A stretch of DNA of 64,000 nucleotides from Nocardia alba NBRC 108234 (GCF_001612665.1 NZ_BDAX01000012.1:159752-223751), one strand, 5' to 3'. Positions 31,198 to 40,108 are shown, numbered from the stretch's first letter. The notes: generated by a model not told the origin, from the sequence alone. Made by a program: numbers and translations.

Positions 31198-32397
31198 TCA
31201 GCGCGTGCTGACCAGCCGATAGGCGGCACGGGCGATAGCCAGTTCCTCGTTGGTGGGTACCACCAGCACCGTCACCGCGGCGTGGTCCGGCGAAATGCGC
31301 CGGATGCCAGGGGCTCTCGTCTCGTTCCTGGTCGGGTCGATGTCGATACCGAGCGCCTGTAGCCCCGCGAGTGCGTCGGCGCGCACCGCGGGGCTGTTCT
31401 CCCCCACACCGGCGGTGAAGATGATGTCGTCGACGCGGCCCAGTTCCACCAGGTAGGCGCCGAGGTAGCGGCGCAGGCGATGGATGTAGACGTCGTAGGC
31501 GAGTTTCGCCTGGCTGTCGCCGCCGTCGATGAGCTGCTGCAATTCGCGGAAGTCGTTGACCCCGCTCAACCCTTTGAGGCCCGAACCGCGGTTGAGCAGT
31601 TGTTCCACCTGACTCACATCCAGCTCGGCCGCCCGCATCAGATACGGCGTGATACCGGGATCCAGATCGCCCGGCCTCGTCCCCATCACCAGACCTTCGA
31701 GCGGCGTCATACCCATGCTGGTATCGATCGCGACGCCCCCTCGGATCGACGACGCGGACGCGCCGTTGCCCAGGTGGAAAACGATCTGGTTCAGCTCCTC
31801 GGTCGGTTTCCCCAGAAACCGCGCGGCCTGCTCCGACACGTACTGATGCGAGGTGCCATGGAATCCGTACTTCCGAATGCCATGGGCCGCCGCTAATTTC
31901 GCGTCTATCGCATAGGTCTTGGCGGCGTCGGGCATGGTGTGGAAGAACGCCGTGTCGAAGACCGCGACCTCGGGTACGCCGGGCAGCAGTTCCCGGGTCG
32001 ATTCGATGCCGACCACGTTGGCGGGGTTGTGCAGGGGCGCGAGCACCGACAGGTCGTCGATCGCGCGCAGCACGTCGTCGGTGATCAGGGTCGGTTCCCA
32101 GAACACCTCGCCGCCGTGTACGACCCGGTGCCCGACCGCCCCGATGCCGATCGTGGCCAGGTCGAGGCCGGTCTCGCGGAACATCTCGAACACCCGCAGC
32201 AGTCCGGCCCGGTGGTCGGGGATCGCCCCGTCGTATTCGAGTTTCGCGGGGCCTGCCTCGTGCACGATCCGCCCGCCGTGCGACTCGCCGACCTTCTCGA
32301 CCAGCCCGGAGGCCAGCACCTGCGACGAGACAGCTTGTAGCAGTTGATATTTGATCGACGAGGAGCCGCTGTTCAGCACCAGTACGAGATCGCTCAC
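31198..32397 (-). CDS. ackA: Acetate kinase
   Basis: 399 residues, standard length. Converts acetyl phosphate plus ADP to acetate plus ATP, reversibly. LVLNSGSSSIKYQLL at the N-terminus, FHLGNGASASSIR and DTSMGMTPLEGLVMGTRPGDLDP are family signatures. The ATG overlaps the pta stop by 4 bp, so pta and ackA form a coupled operon, as in M. tuberculosis Rv0408-Rv0409. Confidence 0.95.
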   Translation of the reverse strand: MSDLVLVLNSGSSSIKYQLLQAVSSQVLASGLVEKVGESHGGRIVHEAGPAKLEYDGAIPDHRAGLLRVFEMFRETGLDLATIGIGAVGHRVVHGGEVFWEPTLITDDVLRAIDDLSVLAPLHNPANVVGIESTRELLPGVPEVAVFDTAFFHTMPDAAKTYAIDAKLAAAHGIRKYGFHGTSHQYVSEQAARFLGKPTEELNQIVFHLGNGASASSIRGGVAIDTSMGMTPLEGLVMGTRPGDLDPGITPYLMRAAELDVSQVEQLLNRGSGLKGLSGVNDFRELQQLIDGGDSQAKLAYDVYIHRLRRYLGAYLVELGRVDDIIFTAGVGENSPAVRADALAGLQALGIDIDPTRNETRAPGIRRISPDHAAVTVLVVPTNEELAIARAAYRLVSTR

Positions 32398-34472
32398 TTG
32401 CCGTCTCCCTGAGCCTGGATGGCGGTGATCGCCACGGTGTTGACGATGTCGGCCACCAGCGCGCCGCGCGAGAGATCGTTCACCGGCTTGCGCAGGCCCT
32501 GCAGCACCGGCCCGATCGCGACCGCACCCGCGCTGCGCTGCACCGCCTTGTAGGTGTTGTTGCCGGTATTGAGGTCGGGGAAGACGAAAACCGTGGCCTT
32601 GCCCGCTACTTCGGAGTCGGGCAGTTTGGCGCTGGCGACGGCGGGCTCGATCGCCGCGTCGTACTGGATCGGGCCCTCCACCGGCAGTCGCGGCGCGCGC
32701 TCACGCACGAGTTCGGTGGCCGCGCGAACCTTGTCGACATCGGCGCCGGTGCCGGACGCGCCGGTCGAATAGGACAGCATCGCCACCCGGGGCTCGATCC
32801 CGAACCGGGCCGCCGTGCCCGCCGAGGACACCGCGATATCGGCCAGCTGCTCCGAGCTCGGATCGGGTACCACCGCGCAATCACCGTAGGCGAGAACACG
32901 ATCGGCCAGGCACATCAGGAACACGCTCGACACCGTGGCGACGCCGGGCACCGTCTTGATGATCTCGAATGAGGGCCGGATCGTGTGCGCGGTGGTGTGC
33001 GCGGCACCGGAGACCATGCCGTCGGCGATCCCCTTGTAGACCATCATGGTGCCGAAATACGAGATATCGGCCATGGTTTCGCGCGCGCGCTCGAGCGTCA
33101 TGCCCTTGTGCTTACGTAATTCGGTGTATTCGGCGGCGAATTCGTCGAGGTAGCCCGAGGTGCGCGGCGACATCACCTGGGCGTCGGCGATATCCACGCC
33201 GAGCTCGGCGGCGCGGGCCCGCACCGAGGTCTCGTCACCGAGGATGGTGAGGTCGGCGATCTTGCGCTGCAGCACCCGTCCGGCGGCGCGCAGGATGCGG
33301 TCGTCATCGCCCTCGGGCAGCACGATGCGTTTGCGGTCGGCGCGAGCGCGCTCGATCAGCCGGTATTCGAACATCTGCGGCGTCACCACCGTCGAGGACG
33401 GAACCTGGATGCGCCGCAACAGTTCCGGTGCGTCGACCCGCTGTTCCATCAGCGCGAGCGCGGTGTCGACCTTGCCCGGGCTACCCGCCCACATTCGGCC
33501 GCGGGTGCCGTGCACGGCGCTGGCGGTGTCGTAGGTGCCCAGCTCGGTGGCCAGGATCGGCAGCCTGGGGCGCAGGCCCGCCATCAGCCGCGCGATGGCC
33601 GGATGCGGGCGCAGCCCGCCGTTCATGATCACCCCCGCCAGCGACGGGAAGCCCTCCGCCTCATGGGCGTTCACCAGGCTCAGTAGGACGTCGGAGCGGT
33701 CGCCCGGCGCGATCACCACCACACCGTCGGAGAGTCGCTCCAGGATGTGCTCGGCGGTCATTCCGCCGACCATGATGCGCAATGCCTCACGCTGGAGTAG
33801 CTCCGGATCGCCACTGTAGATCTCGCCGTCGATCGCCGCGCACAGCTCGCTCATGGTCGGCGCCATCAGCAACGGCACCTCGGGCAGCGTCCAGGAGGGC
33901 ACCTCGGAACTCGCCAATGCGGTGGCGATGTCGTCGATCGCGTCCGGGGCGCAGCGATTGGCGACGACCGCGACCAGCCGAGCGTGCTCGGCGGTGAGCT
34001 CGGCGGTACACAGTTCGACGAGCTGTTCGACCTCGGAGGGCTTGCGTTGCGCGCCGCGAACGACCAGCAGGACGGGCGCGCCCAGATTCGCCGCGATGCG
34101 GGCGTTGAAGCGCAGCTCGCTCGGGCTGGCGACGTCGGTGTAGTCGCTGCCGACGATCACCACCGCGTCACAGGCCTTGGCGACGTCGTGGAAACGCATC
34201 ACGATGTCGCCGATAGCGGCGGTGGGGTCGCGGTGGACGTCCTCGTAGGTGACGCCGACGGCCTGCTCGTAGCTGATATCGGCGGTGCTGTGCTCGAGCA
34301 ACAGTTCCAGAATGTAATCGGGTTCGTCGGCGGAACGGGTGATCGGCCGGAACACGCCGACGCGGGCGGTGGTCGCGCACAGCATGCCGAGGACACCCAG
34401 CGCCACCGTGGACTTTCCGGTGTCGCCCTCGGGCGAGGCGATGTACACGGTGGACGGCGCTTGTTCGACCAT
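32394..34472 (-). CDS. pta: Phosphate acetyltransferase, long multidomain form
   Basis: 692 residues. The N-terminal P-loop domain (EGDTGKSTVALGVLG) and central DRTGG domain precede the catalytic PTA_PTB domain (from about residue 375), with YSTGASGTGADVDKV, GPIQYDAAIEP and FPDLNTGNNTYKAVQR. It interconverts acetyl-CoA and acetyl phosphate, feeding ackA. It is divergent from the DDN-like gene across 40 bp. Confidence 0.95.
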   Translation of the reverse strand: MVEQAPSTVYIASPEGDTGKSTVALGVLGMLCATTARVGVFRPITRSADEPDYILELLLEHSTADISYEQAVGVTYEDVHRDPTAAIGDIVMRFHDVAKACDAVVIVGSDYTDVASPSELRFNARIAANLGAPVLLVVRGAQRKPSEVEQLVELCTAELTAEHARLVAVVANRCAPDAIDDIATALASSEVPSWTLPEVPLLMAPTMSELCAAIDGEIYSGDPELLQREALRIMVGGMTAEHILERLSDGVVVIAPGDRSDVLLSLVNAHEAEGFPSLAGVIMNGGLRPHPAIARLMAGLRPRLPILATELGTYDTASAVHGTRGRMWAGSPGKVDTALALMEQRVDAPELLRRIQVPSSTVVTPQMFEYRLIERARADRKRIVLPEGDDDRILRAAGRVLQRKIADLTILGDETSVRARAAELGVDIADAQVMSPRTSGYLDEFAAEYTELRKHKGMTLERARETMADISYFGTMMVYKGIADGMVSGAAHTTAHTIRPSFEIIKTVPGVATVSSVFLMCLADRVLAYGDCAVVPDPSSEQLADIAVSSAGTAARFGIEPRVAMLSYSTGASGTGADVDKVRAATELVRERAPRLPVEGPIQYDAAIEPAVASAKLPDSEVAGKATVFVFPDLNTGNNTYKAVQRSAGAVAIGPVLQGLRKPVNDLSRGALVADIVNTVAITAIQAQGDGK

Positions 34473-34512
34473 GCTCGCGAGCTTAGTGAATCGTCGACGT
34501 TATAGTCCGCCC

Positions 34513-35025
34513 ATGACATCGCAGTTCCCGGATCGCCAGTGGGGTTCGCGCACCAATGCCGTGTCCCGCGCGGCCAACCGCTTCGCCGCGACCAAGCCGG
34601 GTTCCTGGCTGGTCCGCACCATCACCCCGCTCGACCGCGCCGTCCTCGCGCGCACCGACGCCAAGTACACCGTGCTCGGCCCGATCGGCGCTCCGGTGAT
34701 CCTGCTCACGACCACCGGCCGCAAGTCCGGTATCGCGCGCACCCAGCCACTGCTCTATGTCCACGACGGCGACACCCTGTACGTGGTCGGGTCCAACTTC
34801 GGCCAAGCCCACCATCCGGCCTGGACCGGCAACCTGCGCGCCGACCCGACCGCCGTGGTCGCCATCGCGGGCGAACGCATACCGGTCGTCGCGACCCAGG
34901 TCGAGGGCGCGGACAAGGACGCGATCTACGCCCGCTTCATCGAGATCACCCGCGCCTACTCCGCCTACCGCGACCGCACCACCCGCGACCTGCGCATGTT
35001 CGCCCTGCGTCGGACCGGGTCGTAG
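34513..35025 (+). CDS. DDN-like F420H2-dependent oxidoreductase (nitroreductase/deazaflavin family)
   Basis: 170 residues. The split-barrel signature LLTTTGRKSGIARTQPLLYV and GSNFGQAHHPAWTGNL is that of the DDN/FDOR-A group, which uses reduced F420 to reduce quinones, nitroimidazoles and other compounds. The ATG at 34513 follows a TATAGT -10-like box closely, so the transcript may have little or no leader. fgd1, which makes F420H2, lies 6 kb downstream. The physiological substrate is unknown. Confidence 0.85.
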   Translation: MTSQFPDRQWGSRTNAVSRAANRFAATKPGSWLVRTITPLDRAVLARTDAKYTVLGPIGAPVILLTTTGRKSGIARTQPLLYVHDGDTLYVVGSNFGQAHHPAWTGNLRADPTAVVAIAGERIPVVATQVEGADKDAIYARFIEITRAYSAYRDRTTRDLRMFALRRTGS

Positions 35026-35109
35026 ACCACCGACGCCAGGTGACCGGCGACCGCGGCCATGGTCTTGTCGTTGGTCACCGCCGCGAGGTCGTCCGGGCCG
35101 CTGCGCACT

Positions 35110-35142
35110 GAGCGCCCCGGACTCAGCGAGCCCGGGGCGCTC
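35110..35142. terminator. Hairpin between the DDN-like and flotillin genes
   Basis: GAGCGCCCCGG pairs with CCGGGGCGCTC across an 11-nt loop, 5 bp beyond the end of the flotillin gene (minus strand) and about 85 bp after the DDN-like gene (plus strand). It can act on both convergent genes. Confidence 0.75.
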
Positions 35143-35147
35143 GGTAC

Positions 35148-36245
35148 TCAGATCTTGTCGACCTCGCCGTTCGACAGGGCCTTCTGGAGGGAGTTGAAGA
35201 CCGTCAGCCCCTGGCCGACCATGCCGTTGAGCAGTTCGCCGACGCCGTCGGGACCGTTGAGGACGGTGAGGTTGGCGCCCGCGAGGCCGTGGGAGGCCTG
35301 CTTGACGATTTCGGGGAGCTGCTCGATGAGCATCTGGTCCAGGGCGATGCGGTTGTTGGACGCCGCCGCCTCGGCCTGAATGCGGGTGCGGTCGGCCTCG
35401 GCCACCGCCAGGATGCGGACTCGTTCCGCCTCCGCCTCGGCGGGTTTCACCACTTCGGCCTGGAGTTGCTGTTCACGGAGTTCGGCGTTCTTGCGGGCCT
35501 GTTCGGCCTGGGCGTGCAGCACGGCCTGCCTGGCGATGGCGTCGGCGAGCGGGCCCGCCTGTGCCGCTTCGGCATTGGCCTTGTCGATGTCGCGCTGGTA
35601 CTGGGCCTTGAGGATCGAGGTCTCGCGTTCGTATTCGGCGCGACGCCGCAACGATTCCTGCTCGGCCTCGGCGGAGCGCTGCGCGGCCTGGGCCTGGGCG
35701 ATCTGGGCATCGCGCTGCACGGCCGCGTTGTGCGGTGCGGCGAGAGCATTGATGTAGCCGAGGTTGCCGTCGTCGATGGACTGGATCTGGAACGAGTCGA
35801 CCCACAGGCCGATATTGCTCATCTCCACCTTGGAGGCGATGAGTACCTCGTCGGCCAGCTTCTGCCGTTCACGGATGATCTCCTCGACCGTCATCGAGCC
35901 CACGATCGAGCGCAGGTGACCGGAGAAGATCCGACCGGTCAGCACCGACATCTCCTGCTCCTGTTCGGACAGGAAGCGTTGTGCCGCGTTGACAATGGAT
36001 TGGGTGTCGTTGGCGACCTTGAACGCGATCACCGCGCGCACATCGAGCTGAATGGCCTGCTTGGTGACGCAGCGCTCGCGGATCTCGGACTCGAACATGG
36101 CCAGCGACAGGTAGCGAACCTTGCGGAACAGCGGCACCACCCAGGCGCCGCGCCCGATGACCACCTTGAACGGGCTGTCGTCTTTGGTCTTCGCACCGCT
36201 GACCAGCATGGCTTCGTCGGGATCGGGAACGTGATAGCCCAGCAT
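35148..36245 (-). CDS. Flotillin-like SPFH domain protein
   Basis: 365 residues. The SPFH/PHB domain (about residues 20-190) is followed by a long Ala/Glu/Gln/Arg-rich coiled coil (about 195-305) and a Gly-containing C-terminal region. No clear membrane span is visible, so it should attach peripherally or by a hydrophobic loop. Flotillins organise membrane microdomains and stress responses. The gene follows the NfeD-like gene by 12 bp, the usual pairing for this family. The pair lies between pta and fgd1 and is not part of the mycobacterial order I remember. Confidence 0.85.
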   Translation of the reverse strand: MLGYHVPDPDEAMLVSGAKTKDDSPFKVVIGRGAWVVPLFRKVRYLSLAMFESEIRERCVTKQAIQLDVRAVIAFKVANDTQSIVNAAQRFLSEQEQEMSVLTGRIFSGHLRSIVGSMTVEEIIRERQKLADEVLIASKVEMSNIGLWVDSFQIQSIDDGNLGYINALAAPHNAAVQRDAQIAQAQAAQRSAEAEQESLRRRAEYERETSILKAQYQRDIDKANAEAAQAGPLADAIARQAVLHAQAEQARKNAELREQQLQAEVVKPAEAEAERVRILAVAEADRTRIQAEAAASNNRIALDQMLIEQLPEIVKQASHGLAGANLTVLNGPDGVGELLNGMVGQGLTVFNSLQKALSNGEVDKI

Positions 36246-36257
36246 CGCGGGCCCCTT

Positions 36258-36476
36258 TCAGTCAGTGGGAAGCGGTATCCAGGTGACCACGTCGACCAGG
36301 CGCCCCGGATGGACCGCGACGATCAACACAGTGGTCCAGGCGGCGATCGGCTCGTCGGCTCGGGCGAGATAGAGCTCGGTGCCCCCGCGAATCGAGATCA
36401 GTACCTCACCCAGTGCGCCCGCCTCCCGAATCGGCGACGTGATGGTGCCCGTCATGCCCTGCACGGAATCGGTCAT
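36258..36476 (-). CDS. Small NfeD-like C-terminal domain protein
   Basis: 72 residues. MTDSVQGMTGTITSPIREAG and the VDVVTWIPLP end fit a soluble OB-fold like the C-terminal domain of NfeD (marked by the early GxxGxxxxxxxxxG pattern). It lacks the membrane part of full NfeD proteins. An AGAGAGG ribosome site lies about 10 bp before the ATG; a GTG immediately upstream is an alternative. Its linkage to flotillin supports the assignment. Confidence 0.65.
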   Translation of the reverse strand: MTDSVQGMTGTITSPIREAGALGEVLISIRGGTELYLARADEPIAAWTTVLIVAVHPGRLVDVVTWIPLPTD

Positions 36477-36555
36477 CACGGGTGAACCTCTCTGTCTCGC
36501 ACCGGATGCCGTCAGCGTACGGAGGGTCGGCTACAAGTCGGTAGCAAAATTCTTA

Positions 36556-36592
36556 TTGACAGCATTCTGTCAAATATGACAGCATATTGTCA
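36556..36592 (+). promoter_or_regulatory. Twin MarR-type operators over the PfpI gene start
   Basis: TGACAGCATTCTGTCA (36557-36572) and TGACAGCATATTGTCA (36577-36592) are near-identical palindromes with centres exactly 20 bp apart, i.e. on the same face of DNA. A TTGACA -35-like hexamer (36556-36561) overlaps the first, and the second runs into the ATG at 36592. The product of the MarR gene two positions downstream is the obvious repressor. Confidence 0.8.
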
Positions 36593-37224
36593 TGTCGATG
36601 AAAACAGTTCACGTCGCCGTCTACGACACCCTCGCCGACTGGGAAGTGGGGGCCGCGACGGCCCATATCGCCAACGGCAACTGGCACCGGGAGCCCGGAA
36701 TATTCGAGGTCGCGACCGTCGGCCTCACCACCGACGCGATCACCACCATGGGTCGGCTGCGGGTGACGCCCGACCTGGCTGTCGCCGACCTCGAGCCGGC
36801 CGACAGCGCCATGCTGATCCTGCCCGGCGCGGACCAGTGGATGGGCGAGGATCTGATCGCGTTCGCGTACAAGGCGAAAGAGTTCGTCGACGCAGGGGTA
36901 CCGGTGGCGGCGATCTGCGGCGCGACCTTCGGCCTGGCCAGGACGGGCCTGCTCGACAACCGCACGCACACCAGCAATGCGGCGGAATTGCTTGTGTACA
37001 GCGAGTATTCGGGCGCCGCACACTACGTTGACGCGCCCGCGGTCACCGACCGTGACGTGATCACCGCGGACGGTATGTCGCCGTTCGAATTCGCGAGAGA
37101 GATCTTCGCGCGCCTCGATCTGTACGAACCGCGGATACTCGAGGCCTGGTACCAGCTGTACGCGCGGAAGGACCCGGCCGGGTACGCCGTGCTCGCCGAA
37201 TACGAAGGGAGCCATGCGGCTTGA
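36592..37224 (+). CDS. DJ-1/PfpI family protein (type 1 glutamine amidotransferase-like)
   Basis: 210 residues. AAICGATFGLA holds the nucleophilic Cys at the elbow (about residue 110), and ILPGADQW and the N-terminal VAVYDTLADWEVG are typical of the YdeA/PfpI group, which includes deglycase-like and stress proteins. The start may be ATG 36592 or ATG 36598; the first overlaps the operator and no good ribosome site precedes either, suggesting a very short or absent leader. It is coupled to the MarR gene by TTGA. Confidence 0.82.
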   Translation: MSMKTVHVAVYDTLADWEVGAATAHIANGNWHREPGIFEVATVGLTTDAITTMGRLRVTPDLAVADLEPADSAMLILPGADQWMGEDLIAFAYKAKEFVDAGVPVAAICGATFGLARTGLLDNRTHTSNAAELLVYSEYSGAAHYVDAPAVTDRDVITADGMSPFEFAREIFARLDLYEPRILEAWYQLYARKDPAGYAVLAEYEGSHAA

Positions 37225-37676
37225 ATTCCGAACAGGAACTACTCGACGGCGCCGCCCTCACCGTCTACCGGCTCAACGGCCAATTCCTGACCATCGGCGA
37301 CGGACTGTCCTCGCCTGCCGGAATCTCGGTGGCCTGGTGGCAGGTGATGGCCGCTGTGCAGGACCAGCCGCAGCCGGTGGCCGGGATCGCCCGCGCGATG
37401 GGCGTCACCCGGCAGAGTGTGCAGCGGATCGCGGACCTGCTGGTGGGCAAGGGCATGTGCGAGTACCGGCCCAACCCGGCGCACAAGCGGGCCAAGCTGG
37501 TCGCGATGACCGAGGAGGGCGAGGCCGCGATCCGGCGCATCGACCCGCAGCACGCGGCCATGGCCCACCGGTTGGCCGAGGCGCTCGGCCCGGCCGAGTT
37601 CGCCGCGACGGTCGCGACGCTCGAGCGTCTCGCGGCGACCCTCGACACGATCATCGCCGACGAGGACCAGCTGTGA
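37221..37676 (+). CDS. MarR family transcriptional regulator
   Basis: 151 residues. Winged HTH: PVAGIARAMGVTRQSVQRIADLL and the wing with NPAHKRAKLVAMTEEG. The start must be TTG 37221 (overlapping the PfpI stop), since no in-frame ATG or GTG precedes the HTH at a sensible distance. It probably represses its own operon through the twin palindromes at 36557-36592. Ligand unknown; many MarR proteins of such pairs respond to electrophiles or phenolics. Confidence 0.86.
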   Translation: MNSEQELLDGAALTVYRLNGQFLTIGDGLSSPAGISVAWWQVMAAVQDQPQPVAGIARAMGVTRQSVQRIADLLVGKGMCEYRPNPAHKRAKLVAMTEEGEAAIRRIDPQHAAMAHRLAEALGPAEFAATVATLERLAATLDTIIADEDQL

Positions 37677-37708
37677 TGTCAGCGGAGGTCGGCCAGTAGG
37701 TTCATCGG

Positions 37709-37755
37709 CGACACGACGCCCCCAGCACCGAACAGGTGCTGGGGGCGTCGTGTCG
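37709..37755. terminator. Perfect 21-bp stem terminator
   Basis: CGACACGACGCCCCCAGCACC and its exact complement enclose the loop GAACA. It lies between the convergent MarR (plus) and YceI (minus) genes and can terminate both. Confidence 0.92.
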
Positions 37756-37763
37756 GTGACCGG

Positions 37764-38312
37764 TCAGCTCTGCAGGACAGCCTCGATCTCGAGGGTGAGG
37801 GTGATCTTGTCGCCGATCACGGCGCCGCCATCGGGCAGCGGCATGTCGATATCGAGGCCGAAATCGCGGCGCGAGACCACGGTCTTGGCCTCGAAGCCGG
37901 CGACCGGGCCGTTGCCCATGCCCGGGCTGACGCCGATGAACTCGACCTCGAGGGAGACCGGCTTGGTGTTGCCGCGCACCGTGAACTCACCGTCGACGAC
38001 GAAATCGCTACCCTCGCCACGGAATCCGGTGGACTTGAACGTCATCAGCGGGAACTGCTCGGCGTGGAAGAAGTCGGCGGTGCGCAGGTGGCCGTCGCGC
38101 TGGGCGTTGTCGGTGGTGAGGGAGTCGACGCGGATCTCGGCGTGCGCGGTGGCGGTGCCGTCCTCGGCGATCACGAGGGCGCCGTCGAAATCGGTGAAGC
38201 GGCCACGGACCTTGCTCACCATCAGGTGGCGTACGGAGAAGCCGACGGTGGAGTGGGTGGGGTCGATGGCCCAGGTGCCCGCGGTGAGTCCCTTGGCGAT
38301 GGCGGTGGTCAC
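37764..38312 (-). CDS. YceI family protein
   Basis: 182 residues. A lipocalin-like barrel that binds polyisoprenoid or other lipids: WAIDPTHSTVGFSVRHLMVSK, FDGALVIAEDG, NAQRDGHLRTADFFHAEQFP and VSRRDFGLD are conserved family stretches. No signal peptide is present, so it is probably cytosolic, as in many actinobacterial YceI proteins. The GTG start at 38310-38312 has a strong GAAGGAG. The FMN reductase gene follows upstream on the same strand by 28 bp, so it may be co-transcribed. Confidence 0.88.
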   Translation of the reverse strand: MTTAIAKGLTAGTWAIDPTHSTVGFSVRHLMVSKVRGRFTDFDGALVIAEDGTATAHAEIRVDSLTTDNAQRDGHLRTADFFHAEQFPLMTFKSTGFRGEGSDFVVDGEFTVRGNTKPVSLEVEFIGVSPGMGNGPVAGFEAKTVVSRRDFGLDIDMPLPDGGAVIGDKITLTLEIEAVLQS

Positions 38313-38340
38313 GATTGTGCTCCTTCGAGGTAGGTGTGTA

Positions 38341-38946
38341 TCAGTGCTGTGCTGCGAGAAGGTCTTCGAACGGGGTGGTGTCGGTGTAAGGGTCGCTCGG
38401 CCGGGTGGCGGACCTGCCGAGTAGCAGCGCGCCGAATTCGGCTGCGGCACGGTCGATTCGATGGTTGAGCGCCTTGTCGGCGCCGTTGGCGCCCCAATCG
38501 GTCGACGCCGCGTAGACGGCGGTGGGGACGACGATCGAGCGCAGGTAGGCGAACAGCGGGCGCACCGCGTGCTCGAGCGCCAGGGAATGCCGCTCGGTGC
38601 CGCCGGTCGCGCCGGTGAGCACCGGCATCGCGGCGAGCGAATCCGGTTCCAGCACATCGAAGAACGTCTTGAACAAGCCGCTGTAGGAGGCGCTGAAGAT
38701 CGGGGTGACGGCGATCAGCCCGTCGGCGGTGACAACCTGCTCGATCGCCGCCCGCAGCGCGGGAGCCGGAAAACCGGTGAGCAGGTTGTCGGCGAGATCG
38801 CGAGCGTGATCGCGCAGGTCGACGAAGTCCAACTCCACCTCGCCGCCGAGTTCGCGCGCCGTGGCTGCGGCCAGCCGGTCGGCCAGCAGTCGGGTCGACG
38901 AGGGCTGCGAGAGCCCGGCCGACACTACCGCGACGCGGGTGGTCAT
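38341..38946 (-). CDS. NADPH-dependent FMN reductase, CE1759 type
   Basis: 201 residues. Flavodoxin-like fold: VAVVSAGLSQPSSTRLLADRL contacts the FMN phosphate and VTPIFSASYSGLFKTFFD is the flavin-binding loop. The CE1759 group is nearly always encoded next to a CE1758-type luciferase-like monooxygenase, to which it supplies reduced flavin. The same arrangement is found here, with ATGA-type overlap of the two genes. Confidence 0.88.
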   Translation of the reverse strand: MTTRVAVVSAGLSQPSSTRLLADRLAAATARELGGEVELDFVDLRDHARDLADNLLTGFPAPALRAAIEQVVTADGLIAVTPIFSASYSGLFKTFFDVLEPDSLAAMPVLTGATGGTERHSLALEHAVRPLFAYLRSIVVPTAVYAASTDWGANGADKALNHRIDRAAAEFGALLLGRSATRPSDPYTDTTPFEDLLAAQH

Positions 38947-40034
38947 ACCGTCACCTCCTTCGCCGTCTCGGCCGCCACCAGTGCGGCGTGTGTCGGGGCG
39001 TCGGGCACGTGCGCGGGGCGTCGGGCGGCGAACTCCTTGCGCAGCACCGGGATCACCTCCTCGCCGAGCAGGTCGAGCTGCTCGAGCACCGTCTTCAAGG
39101 GGAGCCCGGCATGGTCGACCAGGAAGAGCTGGCGCTGGTAGTCGCCGAAGTGCTCGCGGAAGGTGAGCGTCTTCTCGATGACCTGTTCCGGGCTGCCGAC
39201 GGTGAGCGGGGTCTGCTCGGTGAAATCCTCGAGCGAAGGCCCGTGTCCGTAGACGGGCGCGTTGTCGAAGTACGGGCGGAACTCGCGAACCGCGTCCTGA
39301 GAGTTCTTGCGCAGGAACACTTGTCCGCCGAGACCGACGATCGCCTGGTCGGCGCTGCCGTGGCCGTAGTGCTCGTAGCGACGGCGATACAGGTCGATCA
39401 GCCGCTTGAAATGGTCGGTGGGCCAGAAGATGTGGTTGGCGAAGAAGCCGTCGCCGTAGTACGCGGCCTGTTCGGCGATCTCCGGGCTACGAATCGACCC
39501 GTGCCACACGAACGGCGGCACGTCGTCGAGCGGACGCGGGGTCGAGGTGAACGACTGCAGCGGCGTACGGAACTTGCCTTCCCAGTTCACGACGTCCTCA
39601 CGCCACAGCCGGTGCAGCAGCGCGTAGTTCTCGATGGCCAGGGGGATGCCGTCGCGGATGTCCTTGCCGAACCACGGATAGACCGGGCCGGTGTTGCCGC
39701 GCCCGAGCATCAGGTCGACGCGACCGTCGGCCAGGTGCTGCAGCATCGCGAAGTCCTCGGCGATCTTCACCGGGTCGTTCGTGGTGATGAGCGTGGTCGA
39801 GGTGGACAGCAGAATGTTGTCGGTGCGGCCCGCGATATAGCCGAGCATCGTGGTCGGCGACGACGGCACGAAGGGCCGATTGTGGTGCTCGCCCATCGCG
39901 AACACGTCCAGACCCACTTCCTCGGCCTTCTGCGCGATCGCGACCATCGCCTTGATCCGCTCGGCCTCGGTGGGGGTGCGGCCGGTGGTGGGATCGGTGG
40001 TCACATCGCCGACGCTGAAGATTCCGAACTGCAC
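38943..40034 (-). CDS. LLM class flavin-dependent oxidoreductase, CE1758 type
   Basis: 363 residues. Luciferase-like TIM barrel: FGIFSVGDVTTDPTTGRTPTEAER is the group signature, followed by AMGEHHN and LMLGRGNTGPVYPWFG. The GTG at 40032-40034 (VQFGIF) is the better start because AAAGGAGG stands 5 bp upstream; the in-frame ATG at 40053-40055 lies inside a palindrome. Partner of the FMN reductase; the substrate is unknown. Confidence 0.88.
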   Translation of the reverse strand: MQFGIFSVGDVTTDPTTGRTPTEAERIKAMVAIAQKAEEVGLDVFAMGEHHNRPFVPSSPTTMLGYIAGRTDNILLSTSTTLITTNDPVKIAEDFAMLQHLADGRVDLMLGRGNTGPVYPWFGKDIRDGIPLAIENYALLHRLWREDVVNWEGKFRTPLQSFTSTPRPLDDVPPFVWHGSIRSPEIAEQAAYYGDGFFANHIFWPTDHFKRLIDLYRRRYEHYGHGSADQAIVGLGGQVFLRKNSQDAVREFRPYFDNAPVYGHGPSLEDFTEQTPLTVGSPEQVIEKTLTFREHFGDYQRQLFLVDHAGLPLKTVLEQLDLLGEEVIPVLRKEFAARRPAHVPDAPTHAALVAAETAKEVTV

Positions 40035-40047
40035 GGGCCCTCCTTTG

Positions 40048-40061
40048 GTTGCCATGGCAAC
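40048..40061. promoter_or_regulatory. 14-bp perfect palindrome at the LLM/FMN-reductase promoter
   Basis: GTTGCCATGGCAAC lies just upstream of the ribosome site of the LLM gene. It is a likely operator, of a type used by MarR-like repressors. No regulator gene is immediately adjacent, so the binder could be the MarR at 37221 or a distant protein. Confidence 0.5.
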
Positions 40062-40108
40062 TATAACCACGACAGGCCAGCACCTATTCCGATGAGATGC
40101 AGCTCACA

